Shown piece by piece: positions 10,588 through 21,270 of a stretch of DNA of 64,000 bases. A program made the translations under genes and the position numbers. The DNA lies in NCBI RefSeq assembly GCF_918797505.1, contig NC_092797.1, positions 39,321,372 through 39,385,371 on the forward strand, given 5' to 3'. This stretch comes from Bemisia tabaci (taxonomy: Eukaryota; Arthropoda; Insecta; Hemiptera; Aleyrodidae). The first letter of the stretch is position 1, and every line of letters begins with the position of its first letter. Under the pieces are notes generated by a model. The model ran no database searches. It worked only from the letters and a program-made list of their open reading frames with translations, and was not told the DNA's origin.

Positions 10588-11000
10588 TTCAAGCGTGGAG
10601 CAGTAGCTCATGGTCAGTTTTCCTTCAGTTTTGAGTGTAGGCAACACGAGTTCCCTCGCGACCGAATAGTGCTATCACTCGCAGCAGTCCATTGAAGATA
10701 AAAGCGGGGATCCGATTGCGGAGCGGTGACCTCAGCTTATTGTCAGTTTGCCTTCAGTATTCGGTGTAGGCAACACGAGATCTTACATGACCGAATAGTG
10801 GTATCACTCTCAGATGTCACGATTGCTCGTGGAGTCGTGGAAGCCAGCAGAAATAATTTACCGAGCGTGGCGTTGAGCGGTGACTTTAGCTCATTGTCAG
10901 TTCTCTTTTAGTTTTTAGTGTAGGTCTGTAACAAGACCTCTCGGAGGGTAGCTGAATGGTGTTATCAGTATATCACTCTCGGAGATCACGATTACTCTTA
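10588..11000 (+). repeat. Diverged three-unit tandem repeat (~135-145 bp)
   Basis: Three successive units start near 10588, 10720 and 10866. Each contains a GCTCAT.GTCAGTTTTCC-like segment, then AGTGTAGG..AACA, then ACCGAATAGTG.TATCACTC. Identity between units is modest, so the array is old. There is no consistent reading frame. Confidence 0.75.
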
Positions 11001-12792
11001 AATACATAATAACCAGCATTTAGTGAAGCATGTTTCCCAAAATTTGGTGCATTTTGAAAACCGGATTCATCGCGTTTTTAGGCTATCCCGATAGAAATTT
11101 CCATTAAAAATATTTTGCAATTGCAACTCAAAATTAAATGCGCCAACGGAGTTTCCTCATGGTGAAAAATCCTAAAAATGAGAGTTACTGTCAGTGAATA
11201 CTTGACACAGAGAGTTCCAAAACTAAGAACACAATTCCGAATGCAAATGCAAATGCCCAGGAAAAACTCGAGTAAAATTAAGTCAAAAAAGAGGAAAACA
11301 CAAAATTGAAGTTTTCAACCATGTGCCAACCAATGTACAAATTGAATTTCAAGTCCATGCTTTAGATACTACAAACTTGTTTGTTAGCTTCCATTTCTAG
11401 CAGAAAATTGGTATATTTGCCAAGCTCCAAACTCATTTTTCTACGAAAATATGACAAAATCCTTTCTTCCGAAGTTAGTCACGAGGAGGCAAAATTGAAC
11501 GGCAGCATGTTAAAGTAAACGTAGATCAATATCGAAAGCGCGAAGAAAATTTATATGTATATAACTGTTCTTTTTTGTCCTCTCATTTTGAATATAGTGT
11601 AGCACGAGAACTTAGGGTTATACTTGAGGTCCAAATTTTCCGGAGTGGCGGGGGGGTGTGATACTACTTCAAATTCTAGGGGAGGCTGAGCCCTTCCTGG
11701 TCCCTTAATTGCTATGGGCATGCATCTACTGTGACCAACCCAACAGTGGTTACAACAGCTCTACCATGGTAGTTTCCAAAACAAACCGAAAACTAACAAG
11801 TTAATTCTCATTACCACTGTAGTTGAGTCATTTACCGCGGTAGTTACCTATGCCACACGGCAGCTTGCGCATTTTATCCCTGACTGGGAGCCTACCATTT
11901 CTCCGTGCAATCTCATACATTGAACCATTGTTAAAAACCCAATGACCTCTTTCGTGAAAAATGCTCTGCTCGTCTAAATTTAGTACGACTTAATCGCAAA
12001 GAGGAAGAAAAAATGATGCGAAATGAAAATAAACTCGTACGTTTGTTCTTTTTCCTCATCTCAACGACCCGAATTGAATACCCACTGCTAGTTCCTATTT
12101 TTTTTCATGCCTTTTTTGCTCCTGTCGGCTTCTCACGTCGTGAAGAAACCCATTTGCAGGCGATTAGCATCAATGAGCGAGACATTTTCCTGCTCCTTTC
12201 CTTGGCTTTTTTTTTTTTTTTTTTTTTTTTCACCTGCTCGACTTGTTTCCAATTACTCTTTTTAAGTAGAAAAATCTAAATACTAGTTTACTCATTTGGA
12301 AGTAGTCGACAGGCGTAAAAGATAAAAGTCGTGCCAAGTTTTAACCTTTGACTGGTCATAGCTTCCAGACAACTGGAAGTAGGTCAGTGAGTGACAATCC
12401 TTTCATTCATTACAGAAAGTAATTAATTCAAGTATTTAAATTGTTAACCCAGACAGGCCGGTTTAATTGAAAGAAAAACCTCGCTGTGTGTCTCGGCAAA
12501 AAATGCACGGACTTAATGAGTCCATCACGTTGCTGAAAATTTGAGCGTCAGGAACTCATGCCGTAAACTGAGCTCCGTTACTTCATTGAATATTCGTCCT
12601 GTTAATTAATGCGTTTCTGAAAGGGTCGTCTGGGTAATGATCTGGTGGTAAGCGTTTGGCGATGTGAATGACACTCAATCAGGTGTCTCATCAGGGTAGA
12701 AGCCTTTAAGTTTAAAATTTGGCCATCGCATACATTCGCCGAACAAACGCTTTTGAAACAGACGTTTCACACCTATAATATTCGCACCTTCT
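11001..12792. other. Unassigned non-coding stretch with T-rich tract
   Basis: Mostly AT-rich. The part at 11730-11850 has GTGGTTAC and GGTAGTT motifs in both orientations, too weak to call a repeat. A run of 21 T lies at about 12209-12229. No exon is supported. Confidence 0.45.
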
Positions 12793-13107
12793 CTGCAACG
12801 CCAAGGTAAAACAGCGTATAAAAACCCGAATGTTGCCAAATTTTTTTCGATAAAATACTTTTCTTTTGAAAGCCATTGTAATTTTTTCTTGAGAGTTTTA
12901 GATACTTCGTATTAGATTGTGAACAAAATTATATGAAAAATTGGAAGAGAAATATTAAAATATTTTGAGGCAAAAAAATCTAATTAGAACATTGTTATCA
13001 GAATTATGACAAAAAGTAGAATCCCGATGATTTCTTCCCCTTAGACTTAGATTAGATCCCTAATCCTCCTCCTCACAAAAGCATTTGTTGCTTTGGTGCA
13101 ACGCTGT
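12793..13107. mobile_element. Family-E element, degenerate copy
   Basis: The left part, CTGCAACGCCAAGGTAAAA then CAGCGTATAAAAACC and TGTTGCCAAATTTTTTTCGA, is an eroded version of the family-E left end (CTGCCGTGCTAAGGAAAAAC). The right end, near TTTGTTGCTTTGGTGCAACG, resembles the family's right end only weakly. No TSD. The boundary calls are approximate. Confidence 0.45.
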
Positions 13108-13154
13108 ACTATGAAGGGTTATTCAATTTGCCATTCGGGGTTAAAATCTTAGGC

Positions 13155-13230
13155 GCACCTGTAAAAACACATATGTGCATAGGAAAATCAATGGTTCATA
13201 CGTTATTTCTAAACTGAGTCAGAAATGGAC
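13155..13230 (-). repeat. TGGAYTGC-family fragment
   Basis: The reverse complement of this block matches the core of the element at 18330-18468: an AACGTATG segment, then CCATTGATTTTCCTATGCAC and GTGTTTTTACAG. Only the core is shared, and no ends are visible. Confidence 0.6.
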
Positions 13231-13469
13231 CACTAGACACTGGATAGGGTCTAAACTAGAAATTATTGTCGAATGAATTCTTCTTCAAAATCTCACATAG
13301 AAAACAAATCATATGATGGAAATTTTGAAAATCAACTCCTGAATGAGAAATTAGCAAATATTTATAACACTGATCAAATGAAAGTTGGAGTATACAAATG
13401 ACGACACTTGTATTTTTTCCCATTTAACCAATGCTAATTTTAAACATTTATATCTTATTAGCAACCAAC

Positions 13470-13484
13470 CCGTGCTTCGCACGG
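13470..13484 (-). repeat. Helitron 3' subterminal hairpin
   Basis: On the minus strand CCGTGC-GAA-GCACGG forms a 6-bp perfect stem with a 3-base loop, eight bases before the terminal CTAA (13458-13461 as TTAG on plus). Hairpin plus CTRR is the diagnostic Helitron transposition stop signal. Confidence 0.85.
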
Positions 13485-14155
13485 TGGATAAACCGTCATT
13501 AATGAAATTACACCCATGTTATAACAATATTGTTTGTATTAATATATTTACTATACCTATTATGCCCAATTTAATTTTTCAATATAATTATTCAGAAGCT
13601 ACAAAATATTTTTACATATGGGGGCTGTTGTTGTACCCATCAGCAAAAACAAAAAACATGTTTGCGAGTACAATTTTGTAAATATGGTAGTAATTTATAG
13701 ACCCAGCACTCAGTCTTGAAAATAAAAAATAAATAACTGTTGTAAGAAGATGTATTTATTAATTTCAATAAATAAAAAAGGCAAATTTTGAGATGTTGCT
13801 CTACACTAAAAACATTAAATGAAAAATCTTACAAAAGAATAAACTTAAAAAATATAAAATCATGAGTGTGACAGACATTTTGAGATCTTGCGCTAGACCT
13901 AAAAAGTAAATGACAAATCCAACAAAAGAATTATTTAACATTATAAATAATAAATATTAAAATTTTGGTAATTTCTTGTATTGTTTATATTTGTTTGTAG
14001 CTCTGGTATTTATTTAATCCTGTAACAGAAAAATATACATATTATGAAAAACATTACACAAAGAAATAAAATAATTTGAATATTGAGGTAGCAAAAATCA
14101 CTGAAAAATCATTGATACATCAAGCTTTAATCAGCGATTGACGAAATTTTGAGGA

Positions 14156-14592
14156 AAATCATGATTGAATCACGATTTTTTTTTTGTGCCTTCAAAAAGG
14201 TCAATCATGATTAAATCATGATTTTTACCTGTTAAACACGTTGCATAGTCGGTTATTTGAAGGCGCAAATAATCATGATTGAACGTTGGTAAGATCCTGA
14301 TTAAATCATTTTTCATTTCTACTTTTTTACCATCATGTTGAAACCACGCAAGCATTAGCGACCTGCAGGATATGGTTTGTGTGATTATTCGAATTTTTTT
14401 TTTTAAATGATACTTTTTTAAAAAAAATGTAACACAAGTAACAAATCTACAGATGCCCCACTAATTGATTGTGCAATTACTAAAAATTATCAAGAAGGAA
14501 AAAAAGCTCCAGAAACTCGAACAGAATCATTCAAGGAGCAAAAAATATTTCTAAAAAAATCATGATTGTATCATGACAAAATCATGATTTAA
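14156..14592. repeat. Cluster of ATCATGAT palindromes
   Basis: The 8-base palindrome ATCATGAT occurs six times in about 435 bases, usually as AATCATGATT, plus related ATCACGATT and ATCATGACA forms. It lies in the 3' non-coding part of the Helitron, between the helicase stop and the terminal hairpin. Function unknown. Possibly a decayed tandem repeat. Confidence 0.7.
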
Positions 14593-14794
14593 TCGCAAAA
14601 AATCGTTACAACGTCCCCAAGAAAATCTCTACTAAATCTTGATTATGCAATGATTTTAAAACAACATGAAAAAAATTCAATCAACTCATTATTGTTGTTC
14701 ATAAACTGTTGAAGCTTTGAAGCGTTTCAATTCTCTGTGAAAGTTTGTTTGCATTAAATTAACATAAAACTTTTTTATAACAATATTTTTGGTT

Positions 14795-15233
14795 TTACAA
14801 GTTGGTTTGCAGAACAAGCAAATTTTCTGGAGAACTAACTCTTGAAAAAGCTACGTATACCTGTCCATGTGAAAAGCAATCATGCCTTAGATCTACACCA
14901 ACTGTTTTTAACGCTAGACCTTGTGATTTATTTATGCTGATCGCAAAACAAAGTTTCACAGGGAATTGAAAACGCTTAAATTGGAACGGCAAGTTTGATG
15001 GAATTATAGGAATTTTGGGAATGAATACTGTTTCTCCCTTCATTTGGGTCTGTAATTATTTTTGCTTCAATTAAGTACTTATGTAAAGCAATAATAATTA
15101 ATCTGGTACCATTGCACAATTTAGGAGGTTTTAGATTCTTAAAAGCATAATGGGTACACCAACCTTTAAATGCAATGTATGTGGAGGACAACCAGCAGGA
15201 TTTAAAGTGTTTAAAAATTCAACAGGATACTGA
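14795..15233 (-). pseudogene. Helitron helicase C-terminus, frameshifted
   Basis: In Helitrons this is the C-terminal part of the Rep-helicase that unwinds DNA during rolling-circle transposition. Read on the minus strand, the fragment starts with [13 protein letters not shown] and [16 protein letters not shown]. After a one-base deletion near 15133 it continues [16 protein letters not shown]. After a second shift near 15045 it reads KGETVFIPKIPIIPSN, then INKSQGLALKTVGVDLR and GQVYVAFSRV. CNGTRL, the (I/T)NKSQG helicase motif VI region and the QVYVA-SRV block are hallmarks of Helitron Pif1-type helicases. The final stop is at 14795-14797. Only about 145 residues survive and no ATPase Walker motifs are present. 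Non-functional. Confidence 0.88.
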
Positions 15234-15280
15234 ACTGCATTTTTCTGCATTTTTTTTTTTTTTTCAAAAAAATTTTTACC

Positions 15281-16605
15281 ATGAGCGCATCATCTAACTA
15301 AAACCAAACCAGGGTTAAAATGTGCCCTAAAGCTTTCTTGATAACATATCAAAAGCTCGTTTTAGTTAGACGATGAGCTTGGTGTCAAAAAAGCCTCGGA
15401 TTAATAGAAAACCACGAATTTTCGCTAAAATACGCCTGCAGACCTATGTTTAGGCAACCGTTTAACAGGTATCAAGTGGCCTATGGGCTAAATAATGATT
15501 ATTTCCGTAAACTATAATGAGTCAACTCGGAAAACCCGCATAAATTTCCAGATTTAAGTTGATGTTATGCTATTAGTGAAAATATGCCTCCACTACTCCA
15601 AAATCCGTTATCTTCATAGCTGTTTGTATGGAAAATTCTATTTTTTTTTGGACACAATTTAAGGAAATCTCCTTGTAAGAGTCTAAGAAGACTCGATAAC
15701 TGCCCTCGATAATATACTTAGCGTGCATACAGTTTGAGAGACGTGTTTCCTTAGGATTTTTGCGGATGTCCCTTAAACGTCGATTTTTGTAAAACGTTTT
15801 TTTCAACCATGAGCGCATCATCTAACTAAAACCAAACCAGGGTTAAAATGTGCCCTAAAGCTTTCTTGATAACATATCAAAAGCTCGTTTTAGTTAGACG
15901 ATGAGCTTGGTGTCAAAAAAGCCTCGGATTAATAGAAAACCACGAATTTTCGCTAAAATACGCCTGCAGACCTATGTTTAGGCAACCGTTTAACAGGTAT
16001 CAAGTGGCCTATGGGCTAAATAATGATTATTTCCGTAAACTATAATGAGTCAACTCGGAAAACCCGCATAAATTTCCAGATTTAAGTTGATGTTATGCTA
16101 TTAGTGAAAATATGCCTCCACTACTCCAAAATCCGTTATCTTCATAGCTGTTTGTATGGAAAATTCTATTTTTTTTTTGGACACAATTTAAGGAAATCTC
16201 CTTGTAAGAGTCTAAGAAGACTCGATAACTGCCCTCGATAATATACTTAGCGTGCATACAGTTTGAGAGACGTGTTTCCTTAGGATTTTTGCGGATGTCC
16301 CTTAAACGTCGATTTTTGTAAAACGTTTTTTTCAACCATGAGCGCATCATCTAACTAAAACCAAACCAGGGTTAAAATGTGCCCTAAAGCTTTCTTGATA
16401 ACATATCAAAAGCTCGTTTTAGTTAGACGATGCGCTCGATGTCAAAATAGCCTCGGAGTGATAGAAAACCACGAATTTTCGCTAAAATACGCCTGTAGAC
16501 CTATGTTTAGGCAACCGTTTAACACGTATCCAGTGGCTTATGGGCTAAATCATGATTGTTTCCGTAAACTACATTGAGTCAACTTGGAAAACCCCCCTAA
16601 ATTTC
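15281..16605. repeat. 528-bp tandem repeat inside the Helitron, ~2.5 copies
   Basis: Units start at 15281, 15809 and 16338 with ATGAGCGCATCATCTAAC. Copies 1 and 2 are identical by eye except for one extra T in a T run. The partial third copy is about 6% diverged and ends near 16605. Each unit begins with a ~100-bp foldback whose arms are GAGCGCATCATCTAACTAAA and its near complement. A minus-strand frame of 82-85 codons (starting MMRSWLKKTFYKNRR) recurs in copies 1 and 2, but resembles nothing I know and is probably incidental. Confidence 0.93.
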
Positions 16606-16681
16606 TAGATTCTAGGAGGGGGCCAAAAAAGGCCCTTATCGATACCCCTCCTTAAGAGACAAATTAATCGAAATTTTGAGA

Positions 16682-16783
16682 AAATTCAAAGATGAAAATT
16701 AATCAAAATAAATTCAACTTACCTGTAAACGAAAATTCAAAGATGAAAATTATTCAAAATAAATTAAACTTACCTGTAAATTT
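16682..16783 (-). repeat. 51-bp tandem duplication at a splice-donor-like site
   Basis: Two copies of a 51-bp unit, each containing ATTCAAAGATGAAAATTA and, on the minus strand, ACAG/GTAAGTT. The copy nearest 16774 abuts the end of the Rep-homologous frame, so the donor-like site was duplicated with its downstream intron-like sequence. Confidence 0.75.
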
Positions 16784-17252
16784 GACCTTGTATTTTGAAA
16801 TAGTATGGACTAACTCCGGAGATATGCGCTTTGGAAGCAGACAGAGATGCAAAAGCCATACAATTGTTGTACCTCAAAATGTTTGTCATGAAAATGGGTT
16901 TGGAGAACAGGTTGCGAGTTGGTAATTGATTCCAGGCTCGGCAATTCTGAGAAGACCATTATGACAACATCTGTTAAAATGGCCGTTCACCTCCTCTTTT
17001 TTGAAATTCAAGGCATCACAATACATGGCACTTCACATTTAAAAGTCCGAAATTATTTTCCGGATAATCATTTTCGATAAAATTATCAGTGCTCTGCCGA
17101 AATGAATTGAGGTTATTTCCCTGTTCACCCCTACGTCGTACATTATCCATCTCACTGAGATAGCCATCATGCCGCACTTTGCGTCGCGCGGATAAATTGC
17201 GAGAAACATTGCCACGCTTCGCCGGACGCCCACGCTTTCGACTCCGATCCAT
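16774..17252 (-). pseudogene. Helitron Rep N-terminal region, frameshifted
   Basis: The minus-strand frame from ATG at 17252 gives MDRSRKRGRPAKRG, a basic AT-hook-like start seen in Helitron proteins, followed by NNFGLLNVKCH. An extra base then shifts the frame. In the next frame it reads YCDALNFKKEEVNGHF and NRCCHNG, so together they form the CxxC...CC zinc-finger-like motif of the Helitron N-terminus. A further shift leads to FMTNILRYNNCMAFASLSAS and SPYYFKIQGQIYR, typical of the segment preceding the Rep domain. Homology stops at a CAG/GTAAG donor-like site. The HUH Rep catalytic motif is absent. A relic paired with the helicase fragment at 14795-15233. Confidence 0.82.
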
Positions 17253-17270
17253 TCCCAATATTAAAACGAA

Positions 17271-17372
17271 GACGCGCACTTTACTAAAAATTCGGGATTC
17301 TCCATACACGACAACAAAATTCAAAAGACGACGCGCACTGTACCAAAAAATCGGAATTCTTCATAAACGACG
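17271..17372 (+). repeat. Two ~43-bp direct repeats, 59 bp apart
   Basis: GACGCGCACTTTACTAAAAA at 17271 and GACGCGCACTGTACCAAAAA at 17330 start two similar blocks ending ATACACGACA / ATAAACGACG. They lie just upstream of the Helitron Rep start, so they could be 5'-region repeats of that element. Confidence 0.7.
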
Positions 17373-18329
17373 AATGTCCATGATAACGAACGCCTCGGGC
17401 AGCCGAGTCATCAGCTGACCGAGAACGAACAGCACGGGGAAAACGAAAAACCGCGCATCTCCTAGCGGGACGAACGGGATAACCGTTTTTCCCGAGGGGG
17501 CGAGGGGGGCCAGGCACGCCGGCCGATCTCTATTTTTTTCCCGCCGTCGGGGGACCGGGACGGTCGAGCCGGTACCACCCGCGCACGGATCGGCCCGGCG
17601 GTTCGCGCTGAATTTTGACGCAAAGAAAAGGCTTACGGAATTATATATGGTGAAAATCACGTTCATCTTGCAAACGAACCATTTCACAGAATGAGAATCT
17701 TCTTTTAAAAAATCCATGGCAACTTTAAGAAATAGTGTGTCTTTGCTTTGAGTTTTTTTTCTTTCCTTTCTTTGGTCATCTTTATTTAAAAAATGAATAT
17801 GCATTAAATCTCCCTCCCCTTTCCCTCTAATTACATCAACTTTCAAGAATGAACGCAGAACATTCTTAACACATATGAAAATATAACGTGAAACTACAAA
17901 TTTCGTGATTTCGGCAACACTGCTCCGGTTCGGAATCTCCAAAATTAGACAGAAAAAACAGCTGATCGAGACGCAATAAAAGAAGGGAAACCACGACGAC
18001 CAGACGACGACGATCGATCGCGGAACGCCGCTCTAACACACGGGTCACCCTTTTTTAGCGTGTTTTCAACCCTTAGAATCAAAATTTCGAAAATCGGACG
18101 ACGAATTGCACCCCTTCAGCACGAACCGCACATGCGTACAAAGTTTCAAGGAAATCCGCCTTCGGGAAGTCGCTGAAACATTGGGTACAAAATTGGGGCC
18201 TCTCCTTTATAGTTATAGATTTGGGAGTTGATTTTCAGACTTTCCATTCCGTGATTCGTTTTCGTGTGAGATTTTCAAGAGAAAACATCTTGCGTTGTGT
18301 TTTTATATGTACCATGTCTAGAGCCCAAT
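17373..18329. other. GC-rich block and unassigned DNA next to the Helitron
   Basis: 17400-17610 is GC-rich with G and C runs (CGAGGGGGCGAGGGGGGCC). It may include the Helitron 5' terminus, which I could not place. A minus-strand frame across 17361-17942 is compositional. No gene supported. Confidence 0.4.
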
Positions 18330-18468
18330 TGGACTGCGTTTTGCAATTTGGAACTATGAATTCTAGTCCGGTTTAAAAACAACGTATGTGCCATTAGTTT
18401 TCCTATGCACATAAGTGTTTTTTCAGATGAGCCAGAATTTATAGTTCCAAATTGCAAAATGCAGTCCA
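18330..18468. mobile_element. TGGAYTGC-family foldback, copy 1
   Basis: Inverted ends TGGACTGCGTTTTGCAATTT and the complement of AAATTGCAAAATGCAGTCCA, about 30 bp each, span 139 bp. The core contains AACGTATGTGCC and TTTTCCTATGCACATAAGTG. The flanking dinucleotides do not match. Similar ends define the better-preserved element at 49547-49805. Confidence 0.75.
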
Positions 18469-19824
18469 ACTGTGGTCCTTAATTGCAAAACGTGGTCCAA
18501 ATATGTTAGAGGGTATGTTAGGTTTAGGGTTATGTATAGGGTCACCGTGGGACCCAGTGCCCATAACTTCTATCGTTCTCTAAACAGGCCCTAGTCTCGG
18601 CGCCACTTTCATGTAATTCAGATATTCTGCTACTTTGAAGCCAATTCACTAACCATGGGAAATGCTGGCCAACTGGCTGTCCTGATTTGAAGGTGGAGCG
18701 TTCCACTGTAGCGGTGCCACGGCGGCGGCGACTCGGCGGAGAACCCAAATCGCAGGTGGGGCCCCATTGACCACTCAGTCACTCACGTTCATTAAAAAAA
18801 TGACTTCATTCAGCTGAGCCCGTATCTTGCCGCTCGGCGCTGTTGCTCTTGCTGGCCATGTATTTATCCTCGTTTTCCCAGGTTTCCCGCACGATATCAC
18901 AATGCATCAAAAGTGGCGTTTCCGGCTTCCGCCCCTTGGAAAGTACCGGGGGAAGGTCAGCAGTCATGACTCATCTCTGTCGTCCAAAGCAAAAATACCA
19001 TGACTATCCTCCTTCATAGCACGATGACGCTTGCGAGATATTTTTAAGATACTCTAAGAACAATAAAATGTTTAGGTGTTGTTAAGGTGGGTCAACTCAC
19101 GTTGTTTCGCTCTGCTGTTAAACAATTTGTAAATTCAGGTTCAAATACAAGTGCCAGAAAACGTTCCTTTTTAAATTAGAAAAAAAGGAACTCAGTTAAA
19201 ATGTTGTATCTAATGAAAAGTAAACGGATGTGATAATGACTGTTGAGATGTCGTCTACCTGAGCTACCTAAACATTTTGAACGAGAAAATTTCTACTTCT
19301 CATCAAAGGACGATGCTGTAACTTACCTTGGACTCAAGAGAAGAAAGATCTAGTCTATAAAACAGCGAGAGAGCGGATGATCTATTTACGCTGAGGAAAA
19401 CACCTTCATCTTCGCTTTTCATGGCCGTTTCGAGAGACTTGAGATAATTGTGTCTGAGAGTGTGAAATCGAGCCGTGCGCCAAAATAGCATTATTTGAGG
19501 GCAGATGTCCTGTTCTTGAGGGATCATTGCTTCTGCGGTTGACAATCATCTCCAACGGCCTTGAAATGACGTAAATTAGAATAGAAATTGACAGAGAAAT
19601 CTAATACTTTTTCCTCGATGGAACTCCCGACACCGGTTTGAAGTTCAGAAACCGATACTCGCTGTTTAAGCACAAAAATGCATTTTCCTCCTATACGAAT
19701 TAAAAAAAAAAAGTTACATGACAGACTGCGAGAATAAAATAACATGAGTGATTGTTTCATTGTTTCTTTTTTCTTTCACCCCCTCTCCTCGCCTCCGCCC
19801 TTTCACCCCCTCCCCCTCACGCCC
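18469..19824. other. Unassigned non-coding stretch
   Basis: Includes short GC-rich segments near 18700 and 18820-18960, and a CCCCCTCCCCCTCAC tract before 19825. The minus-strand frames at 18542-18748, 19303-19545 and 19524-19760 show no domain or splice context. No recognised repeat ends. Confidence 0.45.
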
Positions 19825-20052
19825 CACGGTGGATCGAGTCAATAGGAGAGGTTGGACATAATTTGAAAAAAAGCTTATAACTCCGTACATACAGAATTTT
19901 AAGGTTCCATAAGTGGTTCCATTGATTTTCTTGTAGATTTCTCTTTTGAGAGCACCCCTTGAAATTCAAAATGTGACGAAATAAACATCAAAATTTGCTG
20001 TCACAGTCAAAAATGTCATGTCCGACCTCTCTAATTGACTCGATCTACCGTG
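19825..20052. mobile_element. CAC(A/G)GTG-ended MITE, copy 1 (Transib-like?)
   Basis: A 228-bp element starting CACGGTGGATCGAGTCAATA and ending with the near complement (TTGACTCGATCTACCGTG). The inverted ends extend about 35 bp through a GAGAGGTTGGACAT segment. The flanking pentamers are CGCCC and CGTCC, matching at 4 of 5 and GC-rich. CAC-starting heptamer ends and GC-rich 5-bp TSDs are Transib features, so assignment there is an inference. No coding sequence. Confidence 0.75.
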
Positions 20053-20367
20053 CGTCCCCCAGGGTCATCCAGGGGGATTCCTGTCTATGCCAGCAAGTTG
20101 TTTAACTCTTTCAGTCGTGACATGAAACAACATACAATGCAAACGATTTCAGTGTGTAAAATTTGTTAGTAGAGTGATAGAAGGGAAAACATACGAGAAC
20201 TATGTGAAGCTCGGTTGATGAGTCCACTAACCACTAGTCACTCAGAGCAACAAAAAAAAATTAGTAACGAGGTCCAACTGTATTGTCCTGTGAGGGAAGA
20301 GCATAGTGCAAATGAGGGATAAGCTTTCAGAAATAATCAAATATAACTTTGTCTCGATCATATCATT

Positions 20368-20867
20368 NNNNNNNNNNNNNNNNNNNNNNNNNNNNNNNNN
20401 NNNNNNNNNNNNNNNNNNNNNNNNNNNNNNNNNNNNNNNNNNNNNNNNNNNNNNNNNNNNNNNNNNNNNNNNNNNNNNNNNNNNNNNNNNNNNNNNNNNN
20501 NNNNNNNNNNNNNNNNNNNNNNNNNNNNNNNNNNNNNNNNNNNNNNNNNNNNNNNNNNNNNNNNNNNNNNNNNNNNNNNNNNNNNNNNNNNNNNNNNNNN
20601 NNNNNNNNNNNNNNNNNNNNNNNNNNNNNNNNNNNNNNNNNNNNNNNNNNNNNNNNNNNNNNNNNNNNNNNNNNNNNNNNNNNNNNNNNNNNNNNNNNNN
20701 NNNNNNNNNNNNNNNNNNNNNNNNNNNNNNNNNNNNNNNNNNNNNNNNNNNNNNNNNNNNNNNNNNNNNNNNNNNNNNNNNNNNNNNNNNNNNNNNNNNN
20801 NNNNNNNNNNNNNNNNNNNNNNNNNNNNNNNNNNNNNNNNNNNNNNNNNNNNNNNNNNNNNNNNNNN
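20368..20867. other. Assembly gap (500 N)
   Basis: Exactly 500 unknown bases, likely a fixed-size scaffolding gap whose true length is unknown. Frames that run through it are meaningless. Confidence 0.99.
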
Positions 20868-21149
20868 TCAATTATTTACGTCTGCGGCCCGCGTGAGTGC
20901 GTACGTAAAATACGCGAGATTGAAAGCAGTGATGCCATGTTCAATGAAAAATAGGCACCTTCAATGGACAACATTTTTCTTTAATTGTGGCTATTTTTTC
21001 GAGTTTAAGGGTCTGCAATGCATCCTGGGTGCGATCGATGAATTGAAAATTTCAACACATTACGTGAACCCCGAGAGTTCAAAGTAGCTCGTTTTGACTT
21101 TTCAAAGGCCTCTATCCATGTTCGAACTGCGGCTAAATGTATAACTTTT

Positions 21150-21270
21150 TCAGTCTAAACTTTTAGGAACCGGCAATTTACCCTGACTTGAATTCGATAG
21201 TTATGACAACAGTAGTGCGTGCGACTTCCTCGGGTGGAAGTGAATGACTCCGGCTAGTACTAAAATACCA
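21150..21270 (+). repeat. Dispersed repeat CC, copy 1
   Basis: Resembles 22262-22385 in the same orientation. Shared landmarks are GGCAATTTACCCTGA or GGTAATTTACCCTGA, TAGTTATGACA, and GTGAATGACT..GGC.(A/G)GTA. About 75% identity. Non-coding. The ~1.1-kb spacing suggests an old tandem duplication. Confidence 0.6.

Larger units (their letters stand above)
13458..17330 (-). mobile_element. Gutted Helitron (non-autonomous, minus strand)
   Basis: The minus-strand 3' end is complete: a GC-rich hairpin, then GGTTGGTTGCTAA, with T following. That is the Helitron CTRR terminus inserted before T. Two pieces of a Rep/helicase protein survive in the right order: N-terminal part at 16774-17252 and C-terminal helicase end at 14795-15233. 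The internal bulk of the usual ~1,400-residue protein is missing and replaced by a 528-bp tandem array. The 5' (TC) end was not located; it lies at or beyond 17330. The copy cannot encode its own transposition protein. Confidence 0.85.

Noticed and set aside
10588..11000. Regularly spaced repeats considered as a CRISPR-like array
   Set aside because: Units are ~140 bp, diverged throughout and lack identical short repeats with unique spacers; eukaryotic context.
15573..16350. Duplicated minus-strand frames starting MMRSWLKKTFYKNRR
   Set aside because: Recur only because the 528-bp unit is duplicated; no family recognised and the two copies differ by a frameshifting T.
20306..20954. Reading frames of about 200 codons on both strands
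   Set aside because: They consist almost entirely of the 500-N gap.
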